The notes below the pieces were generated by a model. It worked only from the letters and a program-made list of their open reading frames with translations, did no database searches and had not been told where the DNA came from. A stretch of DNA of 30,934 nt from Candidatus Coatesiibacteriota bacterium (GTDB lineage Bacteria; JAFGND01). The stretch spans positions 1 to 30,934 of the forward strand of contig JAFGND010000050.1 in NCBI GenBank assembly GCA_016927185.1. The letters run 5' to 3'. This document shows positions 16,022 to 24,744 of the stretch, piece after piece (position 1 is the first letter of the stretch; every line of letters starts with the position of its first letter). Position numbers and translations under genes: made by a program.

Positions 16022-16555
16022 ATGGAAAGTACTCCATGGGATGAAAGAAGAAGTCTCAAGAAAAACGTCCCCATAATTGTCTTGTTTTTTCTGGGGGCAC
16101 TTGCAGCATTCTGGCTTCTAACTCAGTTTCAATATAAGTTTGAACCTCCTGTCACCAAATCTGATACAGATGATGTAATGAAAAGGTTTTCAATTATACT
16201 GCCATCCAATATCTCCAATTTTAAACTGCATTACAGACATGCATTAGTGGAAAGCTATATTTTCAGTTTTGATCTACCTGTTGAAGCTGAATTATCAAAT
16301 GTACTTGATGAAATGCAGAAAAAGGTTGTCAAATCAGGATGGACTTTCAAGGAAAAAGCTGATAATACTACTATTTACAGCAAAACCGACACTCTCATTA
16401 CAGAAAAGACCAATCTCAGCTTTCTGGAGATGAAAATATTCACGACAAGATATAATACAATATGGGTAAGTATCCTGAATATGCCAGAAGATGGAGATTA
16501 CAGTCTGTTCAAAAAAAATTTTGAAAAAAAATTCAAAGAACTTTCAGGCCAATAA
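16022..16555 (+). CDS. Hypothetical single-pass membrane protein
   Basis: A 177-residue protein I do not recognise. Residues 1-14 are charged, 15-34 form a transmembrane helix, and about 140 residues follow, probably on the outer face because the positive residues precede the helix. The soluble part has mixed alpha/beta character and ends in a Lys-rich FKKNFEKKFKEL helix. It stands 41 bases upstream of the zinc-ribbon kinase, on the same strand, and may share its transcript. No function can be assigned. Confidence 0.7.
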   Translation: MESTPWDERRSLKKNVPIIVLFFLGALAAFWLLTQFQYKFEPPVTKSDTDDVMKRFSIILPSNISNFKLHYRHALVESYIFSFDLPVEAELSNVLDEMQKKVVKSGWTFKEKADNTTIYSKTDTLITEKTNLSFLEMKIFTTRYNTIWVSILNMPEDGDYSLFKKNFEKKFKELSGQ

Positions 16556-16596
16556 AATACTTGCAATAAAATAACTTAATCAAGGTAATAACTATC

Positions 16597-18156
16597 ATGA
16601 AAAAATGTCCGGAATGTGGATTTGAAGATAATGATGAAAATCCTAAATTCTGCTCCAAATGCGGTTATTCCTTTAATGGCAAAATCAGCGTAACTGTTCC
16701 TCCCCATAAAAAACAGAAGGATGCAACTTTTCCCAGGAAGCTTGGTAGTAAATATATACTAAAAAGAGAACTTGGAGCAGGTGGAATGGGAAAGGTTTTT
16801 CTGGGCGAAGATATGGTTTTAACAAGAGATGTCGCAATTAAAATCCTGCCAGATATCCTGACTAATAATGAGAATTACAAGCAAAGATTCTTGAGGGAAA
16901 CAAGAAGTGTTGCGAGACTTTCTCATCCAAATATAATTCAGGTATATGATTTCGGGCAGGAAGAAAATCAGCTGTTTTATGTCATGGAATATCTTGTGGG
17001 AGGAAGCCTTTATCAGAAAATAGAAGAAAAAGCCAAATTCACTTTCGAAGAAGTTTCAAGCCTATTGATGCAATTATCAGATGCTCTTGATTATTCCCAT
17101 GGACAGGGAATAATTCACAGGGATCTCAAACCCGCAAACATCATGTTCGACAAGACAGGACACCCCAAGATTGTTGATTTCGGTATTGCATTCACTCAGG
17201 ATGATATCAGACTGACTGGCTCTGGAACATGGCTTGGAACACCCGGTTATATGGCTCCCGAGCAATATGAATCCATAACTGACCCTCGTTCAGATCAATA
17301 CAGTCTAGGAGTAATATTATATCAGATCCTTGAAGGAATACCTCCCTTCACAGGAAAAACTCCTGCAGAACTTATTAAGCAGCATCTTTATGATCCTCCA
17401 CCTCCCCCGAAAAATATACCTCCAAATCTCGTCCCTATTGTAATGAAAACGTTGGAGAAAGATCCTGAGAAAAGGTTTACATCCTGCAAAGCTTTATACG
17501 AATCTTTTTATATGACTATTCCTTTCATCGGAAGTAATGTCGGAACTGTAACTGAAGAAAACAAGCCATATTTTGTTCAAAATTTTAAGACACCATCTAA
17601 ATCAAATATAGTAAATATCCCAACTCCATCAACTCCAAGAGAAATTCCAACTCCTGTTGAGAAACCAAAGAAGAAAAGACGATTTATTAAATATTCATTG
17701 ATAGGCTGCCTCGGTTTTCTCGTAATTACTACATTAGTAATTTTCTCATTTCTTGGTGGAGTTATTTGTTCAAGCGATAGTGCAAAAAGAAATTCAAGAG
17801 AAAAAAGGACTATTGCAAAAAGAATTGGTGTCCCACAATTATCTGAGAACAGGATTGGTTACGGTACATCAGGAAATCTTATAGAAAGAGAGACAACCTC
17901 TTTTCTAAATAATTCTGATGGATACGTGATTATTTATTACAAATGGGTTTATCCTCCAAAAAGGGGTACTGAATGGAAAGCCGAGTTAATTGATAAACAT
18001 GGAAGAGCATTATATGAAGAAAAAAGAATACTAGATGGCAAGGCATTTTTTAACAGGGAAACATTCAGCATAAACAAATTACCATCAGGAAATTATAAAT
18101 ACAACTTGTACCTTAACGGAAATCTCCAGCATTCGTTCAATTTTGAAATTATTTGA
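16597..18156 (+). CDS. Transmembrane Ser/Thr protein kinase with N-terminal zinc ribbon
   Basis: A 519-residue Hanks-type kinase. An N-terminal zinc ribbon has Cys4, Cys7, Cys19 and Cys22 (CPEC and CSKC). The kinase domain spans about 53-310: glycine loop GAGGMGKV, Lys82 in VAIKIL, catalytic HRDLKPAN (Asp176), DFG (194-196) and APEQ (220-223). A Pro-rich linker (about 330-360) precedes a transmembrane helix at about 365-391 and a 125-residue outer domain of beta character without PASTA repeats. By topology the kinase faces the cytoplasm and the C-terminal domain senses the outside. The outer domain is unrecognised. Neighbours are an unknown membrane protein and a coiled-coil lipoprotein, which may be partners. 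Confidence 0.92.
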   Translation: MKKCPECGFEDNDENPKFCSKCGYSFNGKISVTVPPHKKQKDATFPRKLGSKYILKRELGAGGMGKVFLGEDMVLTRDVAIKILPDILTNNENYKQRFLRETRSVARLSHPNIIQVYDFGQEENQLFYVMEYLVGGSLYQKIEEKAKFTFEEVSSLLMQLSDALDYSHGQGIIHRDLKPANIMFDKTGHPKIVDFGIAFTQDDIRLTGSGTWLGTPGYMAPEQYESITDPRSDQYSLGVILYQILEGIPPFTGKTPAELIKQHLYDPPPPPKNIPPNLVPIVMKTLEKDPEKRFTSCKALYESFYMTIPFIGSNVGTVTEENKPYFVQNFKTPSKSNIVNIPTPSTPREIPTPVEKPKKKRRFIKYSLIGCLGFLVITTLVIFSFLGGVICSSDSAKRNSREKRTIAKRIGVPQLSENRIGYGTSGNLIERETTSFLNNSDGYVIIYYKWVYPPKRGTEWKAELIDKHGRALYEEKRILDGKAFFNRETFSINKLPSGNYKYNLYLNGNLQHSFNFEII

Positions 18157-18254
18157 GAGTCGTTAACATTTTTTAATTTTTCTCTTGATTTTTTTCTCAA
18201 GCTTCTAAAACTTGCCAGGTAGTCTACTTAATTTATTTAATTCAGGAGGAAAGA

Positions 18255-18887
18255 ATGAAAGCACTTAGCTGGATTATATTAGGATTTGCCCTAATAATGG
18301 TTATGGGATGTGCTGATAAAGAAGCAAGGGAAGATATCAAGAAGATGAATAACAATATTCAAGTACTGGAGCAGCGCGTTAACAATATGAACAACAATGC
18401 TGACCTGGATGCCTTGAAAAGCAGGGTTGATAATCTTGCTGCCCAGATACAACAAATGAAAGAAGCCAATCAACCAAAAAACTATGATGATTACAACAGA
18501 CAAGGCGCCCCAATTGCAAGAGAATTATCTCAATTCTTTGCTGACATTAACAACAACAAGATTTACAAGAACTACCGTCTTGAAAAGGATTTATCACAGT
18601 CTAATCTTACATTTTATCTTAAAGACAAAGAATCAGGGGATCTTGTACTCTTTGGTCATATTGTATATCATGGTGATAAACCTGCAGAGTGGTTCAAGGC
18701 ATATTCCAAGAAAAGAGTTGCAGGTTATCCTGGAAGAACTGCCAAGAATCAATGGATTGAACTGCTTGCCGGCAAATTTGAAGTACGTGTTGAGGCAAGT
18801 GAAGAACGTAATGATTTCCAGAAAACCCAGAAACTTGTTTCTTTTCTCAAGGTTATTGACTTAAAAGGCTTGAAAAGATACAAATAA
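18255..18887 (+). CDS. Coiled-coil lipoprotein
   Basis: A 210-residue protein with a clear lipoprotein signal: charged start, hydrophobic core and lipobox VMGC (Cys19). Residues about 25-75 form a heptad-rich coiled coil with Asn-rich turns (LEQRVNNMNNN), reminiscent of murein-lipoprotein-like spacers. The following 135 residues form an unrecognised globular domain. Ribosome site AGGAGGA lies 6 bases before the ATG, one of the strongest in the window, suggesting high expression. A strong terminator begins just after the stop. It is probably a periplasmic or outer-membrane protein; no enzymatic motif is seen. Confidence 0.75.
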   Translation: MKALSWIILGFALIMVMGCADKEAREDIKKMNNNIQVLEQRVNNMNNNADLDALKSRVDNLAAQIQQMKEANQPKNYDDYNRQGAPIARELSQFFADINNNKIYKNYRLEKDLSQSNLTFYLKDKESGDLVLFGHIVYHGDKPAEWFKAYSKKRVAGYPGRTAKNQWIELLAGKFEVRVEASEERNDFQKTQKLVSFLKVIDLKGLKRYK

Positions 18888-18889
18888 AA

Positions 18890-18913
18890 AAAAGCCCTTG
18901 CAAAAGGGCTTTT
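18890..18913 (+). terminator. Rho-independent terminator
   Basis: AAAAGCCCTT-GCAA-AAGGGCTTTT is a perfect 10-bp stem with a 4-base loop, ending in a T-run, directly after the lipoprotein stop. Its A/T-rich flanks make it work in both directions. The next ATG (18923) is only 9 bases further on. Confidence 0.93.
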
Positions 18914-18922
18914 CGCTTTATA

Positions 18923-19912
18923 ATGGCACAAATTGCTTTATTAAGATTAAAGAAACTTGGAGATATTGTGTTAACAACATCCTTGCTTCAACATCTCCAG
19001 AAAAACCTTCCCTATGATGATATACTTTTCGTAACCAGGGAGGAATACAAGGATCTCGAGAAAATCTTCCCCAAGAAGATACAATTTGAATACCTAAAAG
19101 CTCCTTATAAAACCAACTCAATTATAAACCTTTCTTCAAGATTAGCTAAAAGGAAAATAGATATAATGCTTGATCTTCAAGAAAATCCCACTTCCATACT
19201 CATAAGCATGCTTTCAAGACCAAGAAAGAAATATATATATAAAAAGGAAGGACTGAAAAGGCATTTCCATATAGGATCTCTCAGCAAATTAGACACCTCG
19301 CACACTATAAAGAAATATTACCATGCTGCTGAACGAGCATGGTTGATACCAAGAGACAGTATTCTGATTCCACCGTTGCTAGTTCCAGATTTCCCAGCCG
19401 AGAAGCTGCTTCCTTCAGGATCAAATCTTGTCATCCTGGCAGGTTCAGGAAGGTATACTAAAAGATGGTTACCTGAGTACTATGTAAAACTGACTAATAT
19501 GCTTAAGCAGATAAACAAGAGCGTTGTCTTCGTTGGTGGAAATCCTGACAAGGAATTGCTGCTTTATATTAAGTCTCTTGGTACTTCGGGTATTTTCATG
19601 CATCCACTTCCACTTTATAAAATTGCACAAGGTATAAATGAAGCAGATATTGTCCTGGGAGGTGATTCAGGACTTACTCATATTGCCTGGGCATTTAAGA
19701 AACAGATTGTATTCCTTGCAGGTGGTACTCATATGTGTCTGGGATTTTTCCCATTTGGAAACAAGGTGACAATTCTCGAAGAGGATTTGCCATGCAGGCC
19801 ATGCAGTTTGCATGGATTATCTCGCTGCCCTCAGAAACATTTCAACTGCATGAAATCATTGACACCAGAGAGAGTTTTTACTACCTTGCTTGCATTATGG
19901 CCACCAGTATAA
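18923..19912 (+). CDS. Glycosyltransferase family 9 (heptosyltransferase-like)
   Basis: A 329-residue GT9 enzyme. IALLRLKKLGDIVLTTSLL at the N-terminus is the family's opening strand-turn-helix. The C-terminal nucleotide-sugar domain has ILAGSGRYTKRW, VVFVGG and VLGGDSGLTHIA. Family members add heptose or another sugar to the lipopolysaccharide core. The C-terminal Cys-rich segment (CRPCSL, RCPQ, NCM) is common in the family. The ATG at 18923 fits the family start, but it falls 9 bases after a strong terminator and inside a perfect TATAAT, so its own promoter is hard to place. The 3' end overlaps the MocA-like gene by 16 bases. Confidence 0.88.
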   Translation: MAQIALLRLKKLGDIVLTTSLLQHLQKNLPYDDILFVTREEYKDLEKIFPKKIQFEYLKAPYKTNSIINLSSRLAKRKIDIMLDLQENPTSILISMLSRPRKKYIYKKEGLKRHFHIGSLSKLDTSHTIKKYYHAAERAWLIPRDSILIPPLLVPDFPAEKLLPSGSNLVILAGSGRYTKRWLPEYYVKLTNMLKQINKSVVFVGGNPDKELLLYIKSLGTSGIFMHPLPLYKIAQGINEADIVLGGDSGLTHIAWAFKKQIVFLAGGTHMCLGFFPFGNKVTILEEDLPCRPCSLHGLSRCPQKHFNCMKSLTPERVFTTLLALWPPV

Positions 19913-20493
19913 AAGCACTTGCTGTAGTATTATCAGGGGGAAAAAGCCAGAGATTTCATTATTCAAAGGCATTAGCAGTTTACAGGAATGAATATTTCCT
20001 TAATATAATCCTTGGTAAACTAAAGAATCTTAAAAATGTAAAGACAGTAATTGTAATAGAAGAAGATTCTATCAAGGAGATCTCTGAAAAAATCAATCTT
20101 TCAACTTATTCAATAATTCTTCAAACAGACAATAATTCGAAGCAGATTGACAGCTTGAGGCTAGCAATAGAAAAAAACAGGCAATTTGACTATTATCTAG
20201 TATGGCCAGTTGATTTCCCTCTTGTAAAAAAAACAACTATAGAGAAACTGCTTTATATGACAACAGGGATAAAAGCTGACATCTTTTCACCGTATTTTGA
20301 AAACAGAAAAGGCCATCCATTCATATTTTCCAGGAAAGTTTCGAAAATCATTATGAAGATGGAGAAAAATATTCCTCTTTACGAAGTTTTCAAAAATACA
20401 AATATTGTTAAAGAAACAGTGGATATTGAAGATGAGTTCATACACTGCAATATCAACACTCAATCGAAATTAAGGGAAATAGATGCTAGATAA
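19897..20493 (+). CDS. MocA/MobA-like molybdopterin nucleotidyltransferase
   Basis: A 198-residue NTP-transferase of the MobA/MocA type. VVLSGGKSQRFHYSKAL is a variant of the LAGGxSxRMGxxK nucleotide loop, and WPVDFPLV holds the metal-binding Asp. RKGHPFIF matches the GHP/GNP substrate motif. Members attach CMP (MocA) or GMP (MobA) to molybdopterin; next to XdhC and a xanthine dehydrogenase-family enzyme the CTP-dependent MocA role is more likely. I chose the ATG at 19897, which overlaps the upstream gene by 16 bases, because the family motif begins directly after it. The 3' end overlaps xdhC by 11 bases. Confidence 0.8.
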   Translation: MATSIKALAVVLSGGKSQRFHYSKALAVYRNEYFLNIILGKLKNLKNVKTVIVIEEDSIKEISEKINLSTYSIILQTDNNSKQIDSLRLAIEKNRQFDYYLVWPVDFPLVKKTTIEKLLYMTTGIKADIFSPYFENRKGHPFIFSRKVSKIIMKMEKNIPLYEVFKNTNIVKETVDIEDEFIHCNINTQSKLREIDAR

Positions 20494-21268
20494 AGCTTTA
20501 GAATGGAAAAAAAGTAACATTCCATTCATGCTTGTCTCAATAACTGAGATAAAAGGAGAAACACCAAGAGAACCTGGAACAAGCATGATTATAAACATAA
20601 ATGGCGAACAGGAAGGTACTATTGGTGGAGGAACCCTGGAGTTATTGGCAAGAGAAGCCTCCATGGAATTCCTGGCGAAAAATACATCCGGCAAAAAAAA
20701 GTTCGATTTGGGTTTTGGAAAGGGAACTGGAACAGACATGATTTGTGGCGGTTATGTCGAATGCTTCTTTCTATATTTTGGCTCATCGCCAATACTGGTC
20801 ATTGTGGGAGGAGGACATGTAGGACAGGCAGTGCATAGACAAGCAGACATTCTTGGGTATTCAGTAATCATTATTGATGACAGGGATATTACTGAAAATA
20901 ACCTGGCAGTAAAACCTCTCAAGCATATTAAGGAAAACTGGCAGGATTTCCTGATGAATGATCCCATAATTGATGAAAGCTATGTTGTAATAGCAACTAG
21001 AGGACATAAGCTTGATGAAGAAGCTCTTAAAATAATCCTTAAAAGAAATCCGCTTTATATAGGAATGATAGGTAGCAACAAGAAGGTAACAGACACAAAA
21101 AAGAATCTTATGAACATTGGCTATAAGGAAGAAGAAATGGAAAAAATTTTCGCCCCAATCGGTCTTGATTTAGGGGGAGGTTCTCCAGAAGAAATTGCTT
21201 TATCTATTTTGGCAGAAATACAAGTTGTCCGCAACAGGAAAACAGGTAAACACTTGAAAATAAAATGA
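20483..21268 (+). CDS. XdhC-type molybdenum cofactor insertion chaperone
   Basis: A 261-residue XdhC/CoxF-family protein. The N-terminal domain has ITEIKGETPREPGTSM and GTIGGGTLE, the family signature. GTGTDMICGG follows, then a Rossmann domain VIVGGGHVGQAV with VIIIDDR, and the C-terminal IGSNKK and APIGLDLGGGSPEEIA. XdhC binds the sulfurated molybdenum cofactor and hands it to the apo-hydroxylase. It overlaps the downstream hydroxylase start by four bases (ATGA) and the MocA-like gene by 11, in keeping with a tightly coupled maturation operon. Confidence 0.92.
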   Translation: MLDKALEWKKSNIPFMLVSITEIKGETPREPGTSMIININGEQEGTIGGGTLELLAREASMEFLAKNTSGKKKFDLGFGKGTGTDMICGGYVECFFLYFGSSPILVIVGGGHVGQAVHRQADILGYSVIIIDDRDITENNLAVKPLKHIKENWQDFLMNDPIIDESYVVIATRGHKLDEEALKIILKRNPLYIGMIGSNKKVTDTKKNLMNIGYKEEEMEKIFAPIGLDLGGGSPEEIALSILAEIQVVRNRKTGKHLKIK

Positions 21269-23913
21269 CAGGCGTATTCTTATTGAATGGGACTCCGACA
21301 GCATATTTCGATGATGAAATGAATCTGCTTTATTTCATAAGAGAAATAGCAATGCTTAAAGGAACTAAACAAGGTTGTGATACTGGTGAATGCGGTGCCT
21401 GCACAATACTTGTTTCAGGAAAACCTCAACGAGCTTGCAAACTGAAGCTATCAGATGTCAATGGTCAATCGGTTACTACAATTGAAGGATTGAAACCGAT
21501 AACAAAGCTGCAACAAGTTCTCGCGGCAAAAGAAGTATTCCAGTGCGGACATTGTGCTTCAGGAACAATAATGGAGTTAACCTCACTTCTGGCACAGAAA
21601 CTGAGACCGACTCCCCAGGATATAGATAAAGTACTGAAAAACCACTTCTGTAGATGCACAGGTTATCTGCCAATAAAGAACGCTATCCTTGAGCTTCCTT
21701 ATATCGAGGATATGCCAAAGATTTCCCCGTATGAAATGGCGAAAGTTACAGGATTGCTTTTATATTCAGCCGATGTTGCTCCTCCACTGGCTCTTCATGT
21801 AGCCGTACTAAGAAGTCCAGTAGCAAGAGGGATTTTAAGAGGAATAAGAAAGGATTTAGCACTTTCAATACCAGGCGTAATGGATGTACTGACTTATAAG
21901 GATATTCCTGGAGAGAAATATTTCGGAAGATTGAAAATGGACAGGCCACTGCTGGTAGATAAGGAGATTAATTATGCAGGAGATGCATTAGCTCTTGTTA
22001 TTGCAAAAAACAGGGAAACTGCACGAATGGGCTGCAATGCTATTATCCCAGCAATAGAGCCCTTAGAGCCCTTATCCAACCCATTGCAAAGCGATAATAC
22101 TGATTATCAAGTTGCTGAAGAAAGATTCCTTGTTTATCCTCATCTTAAAGGTGACATTGGAGTTACAAAAGAGTATAAATTATCAATCAATTCCCAGATG
22201 GTTGATCATTTGACGCTGGAACTTGAATCTGCAGTAGCTTTCGAGAAGAATGGAATTCTAACTGTAATTGCCCCATCTCAAAATGTCTTTTTTGATCAGA
22301 TGCTTCTTTCCAAGATACTGAACAGAAAAAAAGATACTATTAGATTTAAACAGGTAGCTATTGGTGGAGCTTTTGGCAGGAGAGAAGATACAACAGCACC
22401 ATTTTTTGTGGCACTAGCTGCAGTGAAAACTGGAAGAATATGCAGGATGACTTACAGCAGAGCAGAGGAATTCAGGGTTAATACCAAGAGACATCCTTTT
22501 CATATGGACTTCACTGCAGGGGTGACTTTGAACGAAGTTAAATCACTTTCGGTAAATATAATGGCTGACACAGGACCCTATTTATCATGGGCACCAAATA
22601 TCCTCAGAAAAGCTGTTGTGCATGCTTCAGGACCTTATAGCTGGGAAAGAGTAAGGGTTGACGGGAAAATGATTTATTCAAATACTGCATTTTCAGGAGC
22701 ATTTCGTGGATTTGGTGCAACTCAAATGTGTCTTGGAACTGAAGTTTTCATCAATTACCTGGCTAAGGAACTTGGATATGATCCATTCGAATTCAGGATG
22801 AAATACAGACTTACCAGCAACAAGAGACATGCAACGGATCAAGTTCTTCCTGGTACAGATTCTTCTAAACTATGGACAGAAGGGGAAAACATATACAAAC
22901 ACTGGAAAGATGAGGTATCAGCAGAAAAAGACAGAGGTATAGGTGTGGCGTGGTGCCATTATGGTATTGGATATGGAGGAGGAATTCCTGATATTTCAAG
23001 CATAATCCTCGAAATTGATGAAACAGGAACACTAATAGTAAGATGCGGAATAGTAGATTTCGGTCAGGGCATACGATCAGTAATCCTGAATGAAATAGAG
23101 AAAAAAATCGGACTGAAAGCGGATCAAGTAAAGATAATTCTTGGGGATACGATGTATTGTCCTGATAGTGGCAGTTCAGTATCTTCAAGAGTGACAGTTG
23201 TTATTGTCAATGCACTCCTGAAAGCTCTTGTAGCTCTCCAGGAAATGGTATGCGAGTACTTCGGAAGAGGAAAACTACATGCAAGAGGTTTCCATGGAGA
23301 GACTGGGCTTAGATTGACATATGGACAGCTGGCATCAATAGCCAGGAAGAAAGGAGTGGTTTTGCGGGTGCAGAGACGTCATCAAATGAAAACTGACCTT
23401 ATTCCAACAAACACTTCTGAAGGAAAAGCTTATGCAAGATATACTTTCGGTCTTCAAATAGCTGATCTGAGTGTAAATCCTGAAAAGGGAAGAGTCACAG
23501 TGCACAGGATAGCTGCATTATATAGACTAGGTAAGATAGCATCTCCAGAGAAAGCATATGGCCAGATAACTGGTGGAATTGCAATGGGGCTTGGAATGGC
23601 ATTAAGAGAGCAGTTTTATGTTGATTCCAGCAATATCCCCATGACCACTCTTCTCAAGCAGCATGGATATATATATCCAGAAGAAATGCCAGATATTCAG
23701 GTTGTATTCGTGGATGATCCGCTTCCAAAAAATTTTGATGATCACGTTGGTCTTTCGGGAATTGGTGAACCTGCAATGCTTCCTACAGCTCCAGCAATAA
23801 TAAATGCAATTGAAGATGCATGCGGAATTCTAATAACAAATCCCCCAGCTACTCCAGATAAGATAAAAAGAGCGTTAAAAAGAAAGGATAAAAATGAGCA
23901 AGATAATTATTAA
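21265..23913 (+). CDS. Xanthine dehydrogenase-family hydroxylase, fused 2Fe-2S and Mo subunits
   Basis: An 882-residue molybdenum hydroxylase. The N-terminal ferredoxin-like domain binds one 2Fe-2S cluster (Cys38, Cys43, Cys46, Cys58), and the second domain another (Cys94, Cys97, Cys129, Cys131). The molybdopterin domain follows from about residue 160 with GGAFGRRED, GAFRGFGATQ, FGQGIRS, GDTMYCPDSG and the active-site glutamate in GIGEPAML. This fused layout without an FAD subunit, about 850-880 residues, resembles the selenium-dependent xanthine dehydrogenase-like family. No FAD subunit gene is present, so electrons probably go to another carrier. A purine or related N-heterocycle is the likely substrate, but it is not fixed by the sequence. 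It overlaps ridA by 20 bases. Confidence 0.9.
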   Translation: MTGVFLLNGTPTAYFDDEMNLLYFIREIAMLKGTKQGCDTGECGACTILVSGKPQRACKLKLSDVNGQSVTTIEGLKPITKLQQVLAAKEVFQCGHCASGTIMELTSLLAQKLRPTPQDIDKVLKNHFCRCTGYLPIKNAILELPYIEDMPKISPYEMAKVTGLLLYSADVAPPLALHVAVLRSPVARGILRGIRKDLALSIPGVMDVLTYKDIPGEKYFGRLKMDRPLLVDKEINYAGDALALVIAKNRETARMGCNAIIPAIEPLEPLSNPLQSDNTDYQVAEERFLVYPHLKGDIGVTKEYKLSINSQMVDHLTLELESAVAFEKNGILTVIAPSQNVFFDQMLLSKILNRKKDTIRFKQVAIGGAFGRREDTTAPFFVALAAVKTGRICRMTYSRAEEFRVNTKRHPFHMDFTAGVTLNEVKSLSVNIMADTGPYLSWAPNILRKAVVHASGPYSWERVRVDGKMIYSNTAFSGAFRGFGATQMCLGTEVFINYLAKELGYDPFEFRMKYRLTSNKRHATDQVLPGTDSSKLWTEGENIYKHWKDEVSAEKDRGIGVAWCHYGIGYGGGIPDISSIILEIDETGTLIVRCGIVDFGQGIRSVILNEIEKKIGLKADQVKIILGDTMYCPDSGSSVSSRVTVVIVNALLKALVALQEMVCEYFGRGKLHARGFHGETGLRLTYGQLASIARKKGVVLRVQRRHQMKTDLIPTNTSEGKAYARYTFGLQIADLSVNPEKGRVTVHRIAALYRLGKIASPEKAYGQITGGIAMGLGMALREQFYVDSSNIPMTTLLKQHGYIYPEEMPDIQVVFVDDPLPKNFDDHVGLSGIGEPAMLPTAPAIINAIEDACGILITNPPATPDKIKRALKRKDKNEQDNY

Positions 23914-24277
23914 TTCGGAAAAAGCTCCCAAAGCAATAGGACCTTATAATCAGGCAATAGTATGTGATAATTTTGTTTTTTGTTCTGGGCAATTGCCTGT
24001 TATTCCAGCTACCGGTAATATGATTGAAGGTGGAATCAAAGAACAGACTGTTCAGGTATTGAAAAATATTGAAGCTGTACTGAGTGAAGTAAATCTCAAA
24101 CTTGAAAGTGTTATCCAGACAACAGTATATCTGGCAGATATGGCAGATTTCAGTTCATTCAATGAGATATTCGGAGAGTTTTTCAGCAAATCAAAACCGA
24201 CAAGAACAACTGTTGCAGTAAAAGCTCTGCCCAAGAATTCATTGATTGAGATAACAGCTGTAGCATACAAGGAATAA
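23894..24277 (+). CDS. ridA: RidA (YjgF/YER057c) family enamine/imine deaminase
   Basis: A 127-residue RidA protein of normal length. The opening PKAIGPYNQAIV, FCSGQLPV, the conserved Arg in KPTRTTV and the C-terminal LIEITAVAY are family hallmarks; the Arg binds the carboxylate and the Glu positions the water. RidA proteins form trimers that hydrolyse reactive enamines and imines, and relatives occur in purine and pyrimidine breakdown operons. Its place between the hydroxylase (20-base overlap) and the cupin gene suggests it removes an unstable product of the hydroxylated ring. Confidence 0.93.
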   Translation: MSKIIINSEKAPKAIGPYNQAIVCDNFVFCSGQLPVIPATGNMIEGGIKEQTVQVLKNIEAVLSEVNLKLESVIQTTVYLADMADFSSFNEIFGEFFSKSKPTRTTVAVKALPKNSLIEITAVAYKE

Positions 24278-24279
24278 AC

Positions 24280-24744
24280 ATGCAAATAACCTGGAAATGC
24301 AAGATTTGCGGATTTGATTTCGGGAAAGCTAGTCCACCTACAAATTGCCCCTTGTGCAATGCAAATCCAAGAGATTTCAGACAATTCGTTAGCATGCCTG
24401 ATTCTGTTCAGATAAATCTCAAAGACCAATTTATAGGACCACACGGGATTGTTGATGTTAACAGCTTTCTTTGTGATTACAGGTATCTGTCTATTTTTGT
24501 TGTCAATCTACCAGTTGGCTGGAGGATTAACCTGCACAGGCATCCTATAAATGAAGAATTCTGCTTCATTGTGAAGGGACTTGTCTCATTCAATATAGGT
24601 GAAAAGCAGATTGAGGCAAAAGAAGGTGATCTTGTACAGATAAGCCTGTCCGTATTGCATGGATGGATAAATATTGGAAGCAGTGAAGCTGCTGTGCTAA
24701 GAATTCACAGCCCCAAACCTGTTCAGATACAGTTTCCTATTTAA
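24280..24744 (+). CDS. Rubredoxin-like zinc ribbon fused to a cupin domain
   Basis: A 154-residue two-domain protein. Residues 1-30 carry CKIC and CPLC pairs (Cys7, Cys10, Cys23, Cys26) like a rubredoxin or zinc ribbon; iron or zinc could be bound. Residues about 55-150 form one cupin with the metal set HRH at 86-88, Glu92 or Glu93, and His127, in the order expected for motifs 1 and 2. It lies 2 bases after ridA and ends the operon. An electron-transfer or metal-dependent ring-processing role next to the hydroxylase is possible; nothing fixes it. The 3' end overlaps the convergent HEAT gene by 8 bases. Confidence 0.82.
   Translation: MQITWKCKICGFDFGKASPPTNCPLCNANPRDFRQFVSMPDSVQINLKDQFIGPHGIVDVNSFLCDYRYLSIFVVNLPVGWRINLHRHPINEEFCFIVKGLVSFNIGEKQIEAKEGDLVQISLSVLHGWINIGSSEAAVLRIHSPKPVQIQFPI

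Noticed and set aside
18160-18210. Terminator after the kinase gene (CTTGA...TCAAG)
   Set aside because: A 5-bp A/T-rich stem with its T-run in the loop is too weak; the lipoprotein gene is probably co-transcribed.
19735-19896. Longer start for the MocA-like gene
   Set aside because: The added 54 residues read through the C-terminal part of the GT9 gene in another frame and precede the family's opening motif.
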